DNA of 64,000 bases from Planococcus maritimus (GCF_001592825.1 NZ_LTZG01000001.1:620001-684000), one strand, 5' to 3'; counted from the first letter of the stretch, positions 8,001 through 16,854 are shown. Made by a program: numbers and translations. Notes: generated from the letters alone by a model not told the origin.

Positions 8001-9674
8001 TTACTGTTCCATCACTTCATTAAAATGTTTTACGCTTGTCATATCTTCGCCGAATGCTCTCGTGCCCCAGGACAATTCGGTGAAAACCACTGCAAGCGGC
8101 GCATAAATGCCGCCTTGTCTCTCCGCCCATTCAAGTGCGATGACATTCTCGAAAAGCTGCGCCATGTTCTTCATCAAGCCCTTTGCTTCGAAGCTTTGCA
8201 GCGCAGCATCGAATCCGGCAAACGCCATCAGTTCTTCATGCAGTTCTTGCGCTTTGCCCTTCAGCCATTCCACCCCGGCACTCGCCTGCAGTTGTGACAG
8301 GCGCCCGTTAACATGCTCAATAAATACTTCATGTGCCGCAAATTTATTGACGAGCCGAATGAGTTCGAGCCCGAGAATGTTCGCCGTTCCTTCCCACACT
8401 GTCAGCACTTGGGCATCACGCAATAATCGCGGTGTGACAAAATCCTCGATATAGCCGTTGCCGCCATGCATTTCGATTGCTTCGTGCGAAAAATGGATAG
8501 CCTGTTCTGCCGATTCTTTCTTTAAGATTGCAATAAGCAAGCGGCTCAGCACCTGTTCTTCTGTTGTCGCGCTGCCGGATGTGACGCGGTCGTATAAACC
8601 GATTAAATCGAAAATCGCTGCTGTTTCAAACTCTTGCTTGGCGCACAGTTTCATCAAGCTGTCCTGCACCATTGGAAAACGGGTGAGTTTTTGGCCGAAA
8701 GCATTGCGGCGCCCGGCATATTCCGCCGCCTCATCAAGCGCTCGCTTCATGATGCCGATCGACGCGACCGCATTGCAGATGCGCGATAAATTCAACGCTT
8801 CCATCATATACTTCAGCCCATTTTCCGGATTCCCGACTACAAACGCCTGCGCGCCGTCGAATTCGACTTCACCGGACGGCACAGCCCGCACGCCGAGTTT
8901 GTCTTTCAAGCGGCGGATTTTAATGCCGTTCAGTTCGCCGTCCACTGTCCATGGAACTGCAAACAAAGTCAGCCCTTTTGACCCTTCCGGCGCACCTTGC
9001 CTGCGGGCAAGCACCATTGCGACACCAGCCATGCCAGCGTTCGATGCGAAATATTTTTCCCCGTATAAGCGGAACCCTTCATCGGTTTCAAGCGCCTGCA
9101 CGACATTGGCCCCGACATCCGAACCCCCTTGGCGCTCTGTCAAGAATGTTGCCCCTTCAAAGAGCTCCATGTCGCCTGTTGCACAGACATGTGGCAAGAA
9201 CTGTTTTTTTAAGTCGTCATCCGCATAGCGATCAAGCAAATAAGCGGTCGCCATGGTCAATGTGACCGGGCAATAAAAACCAGGTTCTGCTTGTGACAGT
9301 AAATAGCCTTGTGCAAAGCTATAGAGGTAATTGCCCTTTCTTCCAAGTTCTGGGATTTCCTTATGGACATAACCGACAATTCCGGTCCTATAGGTTTCAT
9401 CGACCGTCTTTTTATAGCCTTCGTTGACCCAGACATGCGAAATATCCTCTCCGAGCCGGTTGTATTTCTCGAGTTTTGGCGCGCCTTCCCGGTCGGTATG
9501 GCGCGCGCGTTCATCGATGTCGCCCGCTGCGAGCTTGCCGAAAGAGTGCAGTTCGCGCTGTGCATAGCGGAAGAAATCTTTCGGCAGCCCCTCGCCCAAT
9601 ATCTTTTTCAAAGTCTCATCACGTGCATAGAAATTGCGTTCGCCGCTCGGTGCGGCCCCTTTTAAGACAACCAT
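8001..9674 (-). CDS. Acyl-CoA dehydrogenase, AidB/ACAD-like long form
   Basis: A 557-residue flavoprotein of the acyl-CoA dehydrogenase superfamily. FAD and substrate segments visible are FLTERQGGSDVGAN, KYFASNAGMAGVAMVLARR, ALNLSRICNAVASIGIMKRALDEA, and the C-terminal IEMHGGNGYIEDFVTPRLLRDAQVLTVWEGT. At about 557 residues it is longer than classic acyl-CoA dehydrogenases (about 380) and fits the AidB-like group. Its ATG directly follows the TAA of the acyl-CoA synthetase gene. Together they would activate and oxidise a fatty or branched-chain acid. The substrate is not evident. Confidence 0.9.
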   Translation of the reverse strand: MVVLKGAAPSGERNFYARDETLKKILGEGLPKDFFRYAQRELHSFGKLAAGDIDERARHTDREGAPKLEKYNRLGEDISHVWVNEGYKKTVDETYRTGIVGYVHKEIPELGRKGNYLYSFAQGYLLSQAEPGFYCPVTLTMATAYLLDRYADDDLKKQFLPHVCATGDMELFEGATFLTERQGGSDVGANVVQALETDEGFRLYGEKYFASNAGMAGVAMVLARRQGAPEGSKGLTLFAVPWTVDGELNGIKIRRLKDKLGVRAVPSGEVEFDGAQAFVVGNPENGLKYMMEALNLSRICNAVASIGIMKRALDEAAEYAGRRNAFGQKLTRFPMVQDSLMKLCAKQEFETAAIFDLIGLYDRVTSGSATTEEQVLSRLLIAILKKESAEQAIHFSHEAIEMHGGNGYIEDFVTPRLLRDAQVLTVWEGTANILGLELIRLVNKFAAHEVFIEHVNGRLSQLQASAGVEWLKGKAQELHEELMAFAGFDAALQSFEAKGLMKNMAQLFENVIALEWAERQGGIYAPLAVVFTELSWGTRAFGEDMTSVKHFNEVMEQ

Positions 9675-11177
9675 TTAAACACTTCCTTCCCGCAGCGGCT
9701 GTTTGAGGATCTTACCCGATGCGTTGCGCGGCAAAGCTTCTACTTGTTCGATGATTTTCGGCACTTTATAGCTGGCCAATTCTTTTCTGGCGAATGCTTT
9801 GATTTCATCTGCATCCAGTTCGCGCGATGCCGCAAAATAGGCCTTTACCGTTTCGCCCCATTCGGCATGCGGAACGCCAATCACAGCAGTTTCATGGATA
9901 TCTGGATGGGCAATGAGTACTTCCTCGATCTCCTTCGGGTAAATATTGACGCCGCCTGAAATGATCAAATCCTTCTTGCGGTCGACGACCCAAATAAATC
10001 CGTCCTTATCGAATTTCGCCAAGTCGCCGGTTTTCAGCCAATCGCCGATAAAGGTTTCCTTTGTCGCTTCTTCATTCTTATAGTAGCCGAGCATAGTGCC
10101 TTCTCCCCGCAGCAGGATTTCCCCGACTTCACCAGGTAGCACATCTTGCCCATCAGCGTCGACAATTCTTACTTCCGTGTGAAGCGCAGCGCGTTTGCCA
10201 ATGCTGCCTGCTTTTTCCGCATGTTCCGCCCCCATCATCAACGTGCCGCTCGGTCCCGCTTCGGTCAGGCCGTACACGCAAACCAAATTATCGGTACGAA
10301 ACTTTTCCTGGACGAAATTCACTTCTCCGGCTGACAATGGGGCGCTCCCGTAAATCCACCATTTCATCGAAGACAAATCACGCTTGTCGATTTCTGGATG
10401 CTTTGCCGTCAGGAGGTAGGCAACCGGCGCTCCGAAGAAATGCGTCGTCCGTTCCCCTTCCACCGCATCGAGCAACAAGTCTGGCGTAAATGTCGGAACG
10501 AGTACATGTTTCGCCCCGACGATCATGCCGGCCAATAAAAATAAATGAAGCGGTGCGGAATGGCTGAGCGGCATCATATGGAGCAGACGGCTTTCCGGCT
10601 TTATCTCCATTTCGACACAGATCATCTGTGCCACTGTCAGCACATTGCGATGGCTGAACAAGACACCTTTCGGCTTGCCGGTCGTTCCGGATGTATACAA
10701 TATAGTAGAAGGCTCGTCATCTCGGGCTTGGGATGACAGGTTTTCTGCCGCCTTTGTGGATGCCAGTTTGCCGAACGCTTTCCAGCCGGCTGTCTCATCT
10801 CCGGTTTTAACTGCGAACAATCTTTCCGTATTCAATTCCTTTACGGCATCAAATAATAATTCATGGGCGAAAATCGCTTTGGCATCCGAATGATCCAAAA
10901 TATAGCCGATTTCTTTTGCCCCGAGTTTGGCGCTGATCGGCACGATGACGGCGTTGATGCGCTGCGCCGCAAAATACGTTGCCACGAATTCTGGTACGTT
11001 CGGCATGAAAAGGACAATTTTATCTCCTTTGCCAATGCCCCCTTGCACTAAGGCATGCGCCAAATTATTGGCAGCCTCGTCCAGTTCGCGGAACGTCAAG
11101 CGCTGCCCCATCCCGACCAGCGTTTCATGTTGCGGGTATTTCCGTGCATTACGCTCCAGCAATTGTGAAATATTCAT
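9675..11177 (-). CDS. Class I adenylate-forming acyl-CoA synthetase
   Basis: A 500-residue ANL superfamily ligase. The P-loop-like A3 motif is TILYTSGTTGKPKG, A5 is CVYGLTEAGPSG, A7/A8 are WLKTGDLAKFDKDGFIWVVDRKKDLIISGG and the catalytic Lys lies in LPRNASGKILKQPLR. It activates a carboxylic acid to its CoA thioester through an acyl-adenylate. It overlaps the MerR gene by 4 bp (ATGA) and abuts the acyl-CoA dehydrogenase gene, so this is a three-gene catabolic operon. Confidence 0.93.
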   Translation of the reverse strand: MNISQLLERNARKYPQHETLVGMGQRLTFRELDEAANNLAHALVQGGIGKGDKIVLFMPNVPEFVATYFAAQRINAVIVPISAKLGAKEIGYILDHSDAKAIFAHELLFDAVKELNTERLFAVKTGDETAGWKAFGKLASTKAAENLSSQARDDEPSTILYTSGTTGKPKGVLFSHRNVLTVAQMICVEMEIKPESRLLHMMPLSHSAPLHLFLLAGMIVGAKHVLVPTFTPDLLLDAVEGERTTHFFGAPVAYLLTAKHPEIDKRDLSSMKWWIYGSAPLSAGEVNFVQEKFRTDNLVCVYGLTEAGPSGTLMMGAEHAEKAGSIGKRAALHTEVRIVDADGQDVLPGEVGEILLRGEGTMLGYYKNEEATKETFIGDWLKTGDLAKFDKDGFIWVVDRKKDLIISGGVNIYPKEIEEVLIAHPDIHETAVIGVPHAEWGETVKAYFAASRELDADEIKAFARKELASYKVPKIIEQVEALPRNASGKILKQPLREGSV

Positions 11178-11557
11178 TTCCCCATCCCCCTTAGTTTCGA
11201 TAGTTTTTCGTCGAACTCCCCCAGCAAAAATTCCATCTCTTGTTTCGTTTTTTCAAGCTCCTCGATACGGCGCTCCATTTCCGCTATTTGTTTTTTGCCG
11301 TATTCGATCGTCCGTTCAAGCTGCTTCTTGCCCGAACGGTCAGCATCAAATAACAGCACCATTTCCTTGATCTCTTCCAATGTGAATCCGTATTTTTTGC
11401 CTCGGTCGATGAGCTTGAGTTTGGCGATTTCCGCATTCGAAAAAAGCCGCGTATTGGAATTCGTTCGTTCCGGTTTGAGCATCCCCAGTTCCTCATAATA
11501 GCGGATAGTCCGGGTCGTCACCCCGAATTCCTCTGCGGCTTCCCTTATGGTCTTCAT
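11174..11557 (-). CDS. MerR family transcriptional regulator of the acyl-CoA operon
   Basis: A 127-residue MerR protein with helix-turn-helix IREAAEEFGVTTRTIRYYEELGML, wing RLFSNAEIAKLKLI, and a C-terminal coiled coil (about residues 80-120). There is no Cys metal site, so a small-molecule ligand is likely. ATG 11557 follows AAGGAGG. The layout, with a MerR gene leading acyl-CoA synthetase and dehydrogenase genes, resembles LiuR-type control of fatty/branched-chain acid degradation. A palindrome inside a 19-bp promoter spacer upstream fits MerR action. Confidence 0.88.
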   Translation of the reverse strand: MKTIREAAEEFGVTTRTIRYYEELGMLKPERTNSNTRLFSNAEIAKLKLIDRGKKYGFTLEEIKEMVLLFDADRSGKKQLERTIEYGKKQIAEMERRIEELEKTKQEMEFLLGEFDEKLSKLRGMGK

Positions 11558-11592
11558 CTGCCGCCTCCTTTTTTGATTTTTTTGATAATTTA

Positions 11593-11623
11593 AGTTTATC
11601 ATTGACGTTAACGTAAAGCGCAA
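11593..11623 (-). promoter_or_regulatory. MerR-type promoter with palindrome in a 19-bp spacer
   Basis: On the minus strand TTGCGC (11618-11623), a 19-bp spacer and TAAACT (11593-11598) are spaced as MerR regulators require. The spacer holds TTTACGTTAACGTCAA, an inverted repeat with a single mismatched pair, whose central ACGTTAACGT is a perfect palindrome. The site lies 36 bp upstream of the merR start codon. Confidence 0.7.
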
Positions 11624-11639
11624 GGGCTTTTTGCATATT

Positions 11640-11681
11640 AAAAGCCAGACATCCCGTTAAAGAACAGGCTGTCTGGCTTTT
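11640..11681. terminator. Bidirectional terminator
   Basis: AAAAGCCAGACA (11640-11651) is perfectly complementary to TGTCTGGCTTTT (11670-11681). It ends the amidohydrolase transcript and insulates the merR promoter. Confidence 0.85.
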
Positions 11682-11689
11682 AGCGAAAC

Positions 11690-12445
11690 TTATTCAATTC
11701 CATACCACGCTAACGCATTGCGATAGAGAACTTTTTCTGCTTCTTGTTCTCCTAACGCCTCTCGGATCAGTGTTACATCACTTGCCTGAAATGCCCTTTT
11801 GGCGCGGGTTGACGGCAAATCGGTGCCGAACAGCAAGGCTTCCGGATTCAGTTTGTGGATCAACCGGATAGCATCGGCAGGCTCGAAATCAACTCGACCA
11901 AACCCGGTGGCTTTCACCTTGATGCCTTGGTCTACGAGCTTTAAGAGTTCCGGAAAGCCTCGCTTCGATAATCCGAGATGATCGATTGAAACTGCAGGCA
12001 ACTGGCTGATGGTATGTTTCAGCTCCCCCAAATCCTGCGAGTCGATGTACAATTCGGCGTGCCATCCAGCGAGATCATTGATGCGCCTCGCAAAATGGTC
12101 AAGCCGCCTAAGTGTTTCGGAACCTCCGCGCATTACATTAAACCGTACGGCGCGGACGCCTTTGTCGTGCAGCCGAAGAATTTCTTCATCAGGCGTATCC
12201 GCCGGCAATTGCGTCACCCCAGCAAACCGGCTGCCTAGTGTGTCGAGTGCATCCAATAAATACGATTGGTCAAACCCTTGGAACGAACCCGAGACGATGG
12301 CGCCGCCGCTTACTTCGAAGTTTTCCACAGACTTCACATAATCCAGAGCTGTGAATGAAGCCGGCAAATAGCCTTGATTTGGGGTTACTGGAAATCGCGG
12401 GTCGATAATATGTAAATGGGCATCGAAGATTTTTACTTTCTTCAT
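11690..12445 (-). CDS. Amidohydrolase family protein (metal-dependent TIM barrel)
   Basis: A 251-residue amidohydrolase-2-type enzyme. The N-terminal metal motif is FDAHLHIID, a later His is in VSIDHLGLSKRG, and the C-terminal Asp is in LFGTDLPSTRA. Such proteins hydrolyse or decarboxylate small cyclic or aromatic acids using one metal ion. The start codon overlaps the HIT gene stop by 4 bp, so the two are translated together. The substrate is unknown. Confidence 0.87.
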   Translation of the reverse strand: MKKVKIFDAHLHIIDPRFPVTPNQGYLPASFTALDYVKSVENFEVSGGAIVSGSFQGFDQSYLLDALDTLGSRFAGVTQLPADTPDEEILRLHDKGVRAVRFNVMRGGSETLRRLDHFARRINDLAGWHAELYIDSQDLGELKHTISQLPAVSIDHLGLSKRGFPELLKLVDQGIKVKATGFGRVDFEPADAIRLIHKLNPEALLFGTDLPSTRAKRAFQASDVTLIREALGEQEAEKVLYRNALAWYGIE

Positions 12446-12927
12446 CGCTTCAGTTCTTCCGTCAATGCCGCAATCGCTTGCCGGACATTTCTTACATTCG
12501 CTTCATCGTTCATCTCATTTCGCGCATGCAAAAGCACGGGCCTTACCGACTCGACAGAACGTCCAAATTCGTACATCCATTCATAGCGCGGCACCATCCA
12601 TGTATGGAAATGATGTGTCGTGTCTTCATTATAGAAATAATAGACCGACTCGATGCCGAGGACCTCGCGTTGTGCTTTTCGGATTTCTGACAAGATCGTG
12701 ATGTAATCGAGCCGCTCCGCTTCAGTCAATTCGTCCAGGCTTTTCAAATGGCGCTTTGAGGCGAGGATGATCAACCCAGGAATGGGATAGGCCACATCCT
12801 GATGCGCATGGAAATGTTCCGTCTCCACTACGACTCCGCCTTCCGGTTCGATCACGCCGTTTACAAGCGCACAGCTCAAGCATTCCACTTCAATAGTCTC
12901 TCCGTTTGCCATGGTGATGGTTCTCAT
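12442..12927 (-). CDS. HIT-like family protein
   Basis: A 161-residue protein with the nucleotide-binding HIT signature in variant form: THHFHTWMVPR near residue 105, preceded by IPGLIILASKRHLKSLDEL. An N-terminal Cys pair (ECLSCAL) could bind zinc. HIT proteins hydrolyse or transfer nucleotides. The coupling to an amidohydrolase gene gives no pathway name. Start ATG 12927 has only a moderate ribosome binding site (GGAGGGCGATTGAA). Confidence 0.82.
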   Translation of the reverse strand: MRTITMANGETIEVECLSCALVNGVIEPEGGVVVETEHFHAHQDVAYPIPGLIILASKRHLKSLDELTEAERLDYITILSEIRKAQREVLGIESVYYFYNEDTTHHFHTWMVPRYEWMYEFGRSVESVRPVLLHARNEMNDEANVRNVRQAIAALTEELKR

Positions 12928-12964
12928 TTCAATCGCCCTCCTCAGTTGATTCTATTCAATATTT

Positions 12965-13501
12965 TTATGACCGAAACGACCCGTCCCATGCATAAGTCGA
13001 AAAAGAAGCTAGCTTCTCAAAATAGAATTCCATGCGCTGATATACCGAAGGAACGATCAACCGCTCCCGGTTCATTTGCTGGAACTCGATCCAGTTGACC
13101 AACTGTGCAGCATGCACTTCACCTGCCTGCAGCTGCAGAGCGTTCATATCAATGCGCTCTTTACACCTCCAGACATAGCTGTCCAGAAAATAGTTCCCGC
13201 CTTTCGTTTGCCCTAAAAAGCGCAGCTCTTCAGGCCTTGCGAGCAAACCGGTTTCTTCTTCCAACTCACGCAGCGCCCCCATCAAGCTGCTTTCTCCCGC
13301 CATGACAGAACCGCCTGTCGTTTCCCACAGCATCGGCAGGGGTTTTACCGGATCTCTTTGCGTCATGAAAATCCGCCCGTCTGCGTTAAGCGTAATGACT
13401 TCCACGACAATGTGAAATTCGCCCGGCTGCATTTTATTGCCTCTTATGTGTTTTTTTCCGAGCGGATTGCGCTCTCCGTCATACAATTCCCAAACTTCCA
13501 T
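12965..13501 (-). CDS. Nudix hydrolase
   Basis: A 178-residue Nudix enzyme. The Nudix box is complete: GGSVMAGESSLMGALRE followed by LEEETGL, with the metal-binding Glu residues in place. The N-terminal region (EVWELYDGERNPLGKKHIRG) matches the isopentenyl-diphosphate isomerase-like/ADP-sugar branch. I start at ATG 13501, 9 nt after AGGAG. A GTG at 13507 is too close to that site. It is probably read on its own. Substrate unknown. Confidence 0.88.
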   Translation of the reverse strand: MEVWELYDGERNPLGKKHIRGNKMQPGEFHIVVEVITLNADGRIFMTQRDPVKPLPMLWETTGGSVMAGESSLMGALRELEEETGLLARPEELRFLGQTKGGNYFLDSYVWRCKERIDMNALQLQAGEVHAAQLVNWIEFQQMNRERLIVPSVYQRMEFYFEKLASFSTYAWDGSFRS

Positions 13502-13801
13502 TCCCACTTGCTCCTATCCCGAATTCGTTAGTTTTGATGCGTTTTTTACGCTAATTAGCCCTGTATCTACTTTAAAGAATATTCCCATTAATTAACAGAC
13601 TTTTTTAACCATTATCGAACTTTATTTTCTATTTTAAGCTCATGGAAATAGAGTCCCTGCTTACTCTGCCATCAACCTACGAACATCCGGCTTTCTTACA
13701 CCCATGGAATCCGCTGTCCGCGAACGCATTCGAAAACGAAACTAGATCTGATCGCAATAGGTCAAGGCCGAGCGCACCCGTACCATCTACGGAACCCAAT
13801 A
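13502..13801. other. 300-bp intergenic stretch without a gene
   Basis: This gap separates the Nudix gene from the end of the arsenic operon. It is AT-rich near the Nudix side, where that gene's promoter must lie, but I cannot pick a clear -35/-10 pair. No repeat, RNA gene or open frame with a ribosome binding site is visible. Confidence 0.5.
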
Positions 13802-13831
13802 AAAAAAGAGCTCACGGATGAGCTCTTTTTT
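13802..13831 (-). terminator. Rho-independent terminator of the arsenic operon
   Basis: AAAAAAGAGCTCA (13802-13814) pairs perfectly with TGAGCTCTTTTTT (13819-13831) around a 4-nt loop, directly after the HesB-like gene. Confidence 0.9.
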
Positions 13832-13835
13832 CTAT

Positions 13836-14114
13836 TTAACAGCCAGTCGGCGCACCAATCATGACCAGTCCGCCTTCTTCGCCTTGCGTATCAAAATCCA
13901 ACGCGAGTTCGTCTGCCATTTGTTTTGCATCTGCTGCGACAGCCACTCGGATGCCGTTCACATCGATCAATTCATCGGTTTGTTCCGGTGCATCGAGCGA
14001 TAAGCCGATTTGCGGCCCGCAGCAGCCAGCGACTGCATAAAGACGCAAGTTTTCCATTTGTTGCTCTTCTAGAATGGACTGGATATAGTTTTTTGCTTCA
14101 TCAGTTATTGTCAT
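13836..14114 (-). CDS. HesB/IscA-like protein with a Cys-Cys motif
   Basis: A 92-residue protein with the Fe-S biogenesis (HesB-like) fold pattern. The usual single Cys of loop 1 is doubled (GCCGPQIGLSL) and another Cys ends the protein (GAPTGC). Three Cys could bind Fe-S, or a soft metal such as As(III). It is the last gene of the ars operon, 49 bp after the phosphatase gene, and ends in a terminator. Short HesB-like genes of this CCGPQ type also occur in other settings, so a role in arsenic handling is inferred from position only. Confidence 0.75.
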   Translation of the reverse strand: MTITDEAKNYIQSILEEQQMENLRLYAVAGCCGPQIGLSLDAPEQTDELIDVNGIRVAVAADAKQMADELALDFDTQGEEGGLVMIGAPTGC

Positions 14115-14163
14115 AAAAATCCATCTCCCCTGCTCGTTTATTCATACCTTACTCTACCACGAG

Positions 14164-14592
14164 TTAAGCGTTCGGAAAAAGACGCTGCAGTGATTCTTTT
14201 AATTCCGGTTTGACACTGATGATTGGTCTTATGTTCTTCGCCATCTGTTCAGCTTCTTCTACAGTCTTTGCTTCGCCAAGTGCGAGCAAGGTACCGATTG
14301 CGACGCTGCCGGCGCGGTTACTGCCGCCTGCGCAATGGAAAAAGACTTTCTTGCCTTCCTCGTATGCAGTGACGACTCCGTCTACTGCCTCTTGGATTGA
14401 CTCATCCTGCTGCTCTGTCGAATCGTCGACAATCGGTGCATGGACGCGTGTATAGCTTTCCTCGCTGTCCCCTGCTTCTGCCCGCAAATCAAAGACGACA
14501 TCAATGCCTTCATTTGCCACTGCGGTCTTGGCATCTGCTGCGCCGCCGATAAAAATGCGGTCTTTCACTAATTGCTGATATGCTTCGCTCAT
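14164..14592 (-). CDS. Dual-specificity/tyrosine phosphatase-like protein in the ars operon
   Basis: A 142-residue protein with the Cys-based phosphatase signature HCAGGSNRAG (C-x5-R) and an upstream Asp-rich loop (APIVDDSTEQQDESI). It begins with a segment typical of beta-lactamase hydrolase-like phosphatases (QLVKDRIFIGGAADA). The gene follows arsA by 40 bp on the same strand. A C-x5-R enzyme can act on phosphoprotein or on oxyanions such as arsenate, but which one here is unknown. Confidence 0.82.
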   Translation of the reverse strand: MSEAYQQLVKDRIFIGGAADAKTAVANEGIDVVFDLRAEAGDSEESYTRVHAPIVDDSTEQQDESIQEAVDGVVTAYEEGKKVFFHCAGGSNRAGSVAIGTLLALGEAKTVEEAEQMAKNIRPIISVKPELKESLQRLFPNA

Positions 14593-14632
14593 CGTTTGCC
14601 TCGCCCCTTCTAATCTGTTTGGTGTTCCGTTA

Positions 14633-16402
14633 TTAAAAAATGAATTCCTTCAATTGGTCATAGCCAATTTTCTCTTCCTCTAGCCAAGGGATGATGGCGC
14701 ATTTCTCGGCCAATTCCCCGTCCACTTTGCGAATCCACTTTTTCTCGGAAATTGCGCGGCCCTTGAGCACCGCATCCGCAGTGTTTGTTGCAGACAGGCT
14801 TTGGTTAATGACCCACCATTTCGCCTCAATGCCGGCGCGCTTCAAGTCTTGTTCAAGTCTCGATGCCTCTAATACCGGCGTCGCTTCCGCCAACGTGACG
14901 ATGACCACACCCGTTTCTTGTGGATTGCGCAGGCGCGGCAATAGCTTTTTGACGCTGTCTGGCACATCCCCGGTCGAACGGCTCATTTCCTTATGATAGG
15001 CTTCTGTCGAATCAAGCAGCAATAAGGTATGGCCCGTCGGCGCGGTATCGATGACGACGATTTCGTTTTCGGATTTCTCCACGACTTTCGCAAAGGCTTG
15101 GAACAACGCGATTTCTTCTGTGCATGGCGATTCCAAATCTTCCTTCAAATAAGCGAGCTCTTCTCCGGTCATTGCGCTGCCTGCTTGTTCGATGACGGTT
15201 TCTTTATAGCGCGCCACTTCAATCTCTGGGTTGATGCTGCGGATGGATAAATTATCACGTGTGCCGCTTCCTTCAAAGGTATACGCCAAATGTGCGGCCG
15301 GATCGGTTGTCGTCAAGTGGACTTGATGGCCTTTCTCGGATAAGCCGACTGCGATGGCCGATGCGACAGAAGTTTTGCCGACGCCGCCTTTGCCCATCGT
15401 GAAAATGACGCGTGTATTGTGTTCAGAAAAATCCTCGATGACGCCGTTTAGCCCCGGCAAGTCGAGCGGCTCTCCTGTTTCTTCCGCTTCAGAAGAATGA
15501 ATCGCGTAGGAACTGAATAGATGGCGCAAGTTCTCAACGCCCGTGAGCGAATAAGAAACATATGGCAAGGAATAAGCCATCACTTGCTTCAAGGCTTCGG
15601 GTGTCTGTTCAATCGCATCACGCTGCCGCTTGTAGAATGCCGTTGACACCGCGTCTTCCGGCTGGTGACTTTGAAGCAGGCCATTGACGATGAGCAATTG
15701 ATTCTTGATGCCGATTTCTTTTAATTCAAACGACGCACGGTCCACCTCGAGCAAGGAGGAATTGTCTGGGCGCGCCACCAAGATCAAGGTCGTTTTGTCT
15801 CCGTCGGATAGCGAATCCACCGCTTTTTTATACAGCGCCTTTTTGCCTTCAAGCCCAGCGAGTGGACCTAGGCAGGAAGCGCCGTGCGTGCTATCTTCCA
15901 AAAAGCCGCTCCACGCCGTCGGCAATTGCAACAGGCGCAGCGTATGGCCGGTCGGTGCCGTATCGAACAACACATGGTCATACTGCGCTAAAATCTCTTC
16001 ATCTGCCAGCAAATGCGAAAACTCATCGAATGCGGCGATTTCAACAGTGCAGGCTCCTGACAATTGCTCTTCCATCGTCGCGAGCACCGCATCGGGCAAT
16101 TTGCCGCGGTAGGGACCGACGACGCTTTCTTTATAAGCTCTGGCCGCTTGTTCCGGGTCGATATTGCAGGCGGATAAATTTGCCACAGACGGAATGGATT
16201 TCGGGTCGTTCGTCAGTCCCACTTCCAGCACGTCTTGCAGATTAGAAGCAGGATCGGTGCTGACGAGCAAGACTTTCTTGCCTTGGTCAGCTAAGGCGAC
16301 AGCTGTTGCACACGCAGTCGAAGTTTTTCCGACACCGCCTTTACCGGTGAAAAACAGAAACGGAGTGACGGCCATTTGATTCGGATTGAACAATGAATAC
16401 AT
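14633..16402 (-). CDS. arsA: Arsenical pump-driving ATPase ArsA
   Basis: A 589-residue tandem ATPase with two complete halves. The first P-loop is FFTGKGGVGKTSTAC and the second FTMGKGGVGKTSVAS, each with a DTAPTGHTLRLL or DTAPTGHTLLLL signal-transduction motif. Cys residues (GACTVEIAAF and SPCTEEIALF) match the metalloid site. Length fits the bacterial two-domain ArsA. It should form a complex with an ArsB or Acr3 permease to expel As(III)/Sb(III), yet no permease gene is in the operon. ArsD, encoded 12 bp upstream, is its metallochaperone. Confidence 0.97.
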   Translation of the reverse strand: MYSLFNPNQMAVTPFLFFTGKGGVGKTSTACATAVALADQGKKVLLVSTDPASNLQDVLEVGLTNDPKSIPSVANLSACNIDPEQAARAYKESVVGPYRGKLPDAVLATMEEQLSGACTVEIAAFDEFSHLLADEEILAQYDHVLFDTAPTGHTLRLLQLPTAWSGFLEDSTHGASCLGPLAGLEGKKALYKKAVDSLSDGDKTTLILVARPDNSSLLEVDRASFELKEIGIKNQLLIVNGLLQSHQPEDAVSTAFYKRQRDAIEQTPEALKQVMAYSLPYVSYSLTGVENLRHLFSSYAIHSSEAEETGEPLDLPGLNGVIEDFSEHNTRVIFTMGKGGVGKTSVASAIAVGLSEKGHQVHLTTTDPAAHLAYTFEGSGTRDNLSIRSINPEIEVARYKETVIEQAGSAMTGEELAYLKEDLESPCTEEIALFQAFAKVVEKSENEIVVIDTAPTGHTLLLLDSTEAYHKEMSRSTGDVPDSVKKLLPRLRNPQETGVVIVTLAEATPVLEASRLEQDLKRAGIEAKWWVINQSLSATNTADAVLKGRAISEKKWIRKVDGELAEKCAIIPWLEEEKIGYDQLKEFIF

Positions 16403-16414
16403 AGGAACGCTCCT

Positions 16415-16774
16415 TTAGTTGTCGATGTTCAGTGACACGCGAACGCGCGGCTTTTCCTGTAATTCGGACGGTGTGGCCTCGAACCACTCTGCCAATTCTT
16501 CTGTGGTCGGGTATTCGGCAATCTTTACGACTTCTCCGTTGAGCAGCACAACCGGCAACGCGTCCGGCCCTTTATCAACCAGCACTTGATTGACTTGTTG
16601 ATTGTCCACAAACGCACCAGGATCATCCGTCAAATTATGGCGTGAAATCGCAAAACCTTTTTTCTCGAGTGAATACACAGCCGACGCAATGCGTGTCAGT
16701 TCCGGGTCCATAGTTGGTCCGCAAACACCCGTCGAACAGCACATCGCCGGATCGAAAATTTCTACCTTTGTCAT
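16415..16774 (-). CDS. arsD: Arsenic metallochaperone ArsD
   Basis: A 119-residue ArsD. The essential As(III)-binding trio is intact: Cys12, Cys13 and Cys18 in DPAMCCSTGVCGPTMDPEL. It delivers arsenite to ArsA. The pair arsD-arsA is spaced by 12 bp. The gene has an AAGGAGGG ribosome binding site and appears to have its own ArsR-type operator upstream, separated from arsC by an unusual 265-bp gap. Confidence 0.95.
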   Translation of the reverse strand: MTKVEIFDPAMCCSTGVCGPTMDPELTRIASAVYSLEKKGFAISRHNLTDDPGAFVDNQQVNQVLVDKGPDALPVVLLNGEVVKIAEYPTTEELAEWFEATPSELQEKPRVRVSLNIDN

Positions 16775-16834
16775 ATTCAGCCCTCCTTCAAACTGCGTAG
16801 TTTGGTTCTATCAAATAACACTAACGGAATTGCA

Positions 16835-16854
16835 CATATGCTTACTCTATTCAA
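16835..16854 (-). promoter_or_regulatory. Second ArsR-type operator, upstream of arsD
   Basis: On the minus strand TTGAATAGAGTAAGCATATG closely matches the TTGAATATATAAGTATATG block at the arsR promoter (17955-17973). The shared TTGAATA...TAAG.ATATG core suggests that ArsR binds both. No clean -10 follows at the right spacing, so a promoter here is not certain. Confidence 0.45.

Noticed and set aside
8107..9228. Long plus-strand open frames opposite the acyl-CoA dehydrogenase gene
   Set aside because: They mirror a well-supported gene on the minus strand, have biased Ser/Ala/Pro composition from reversed codons and lack ribosome binding sites.
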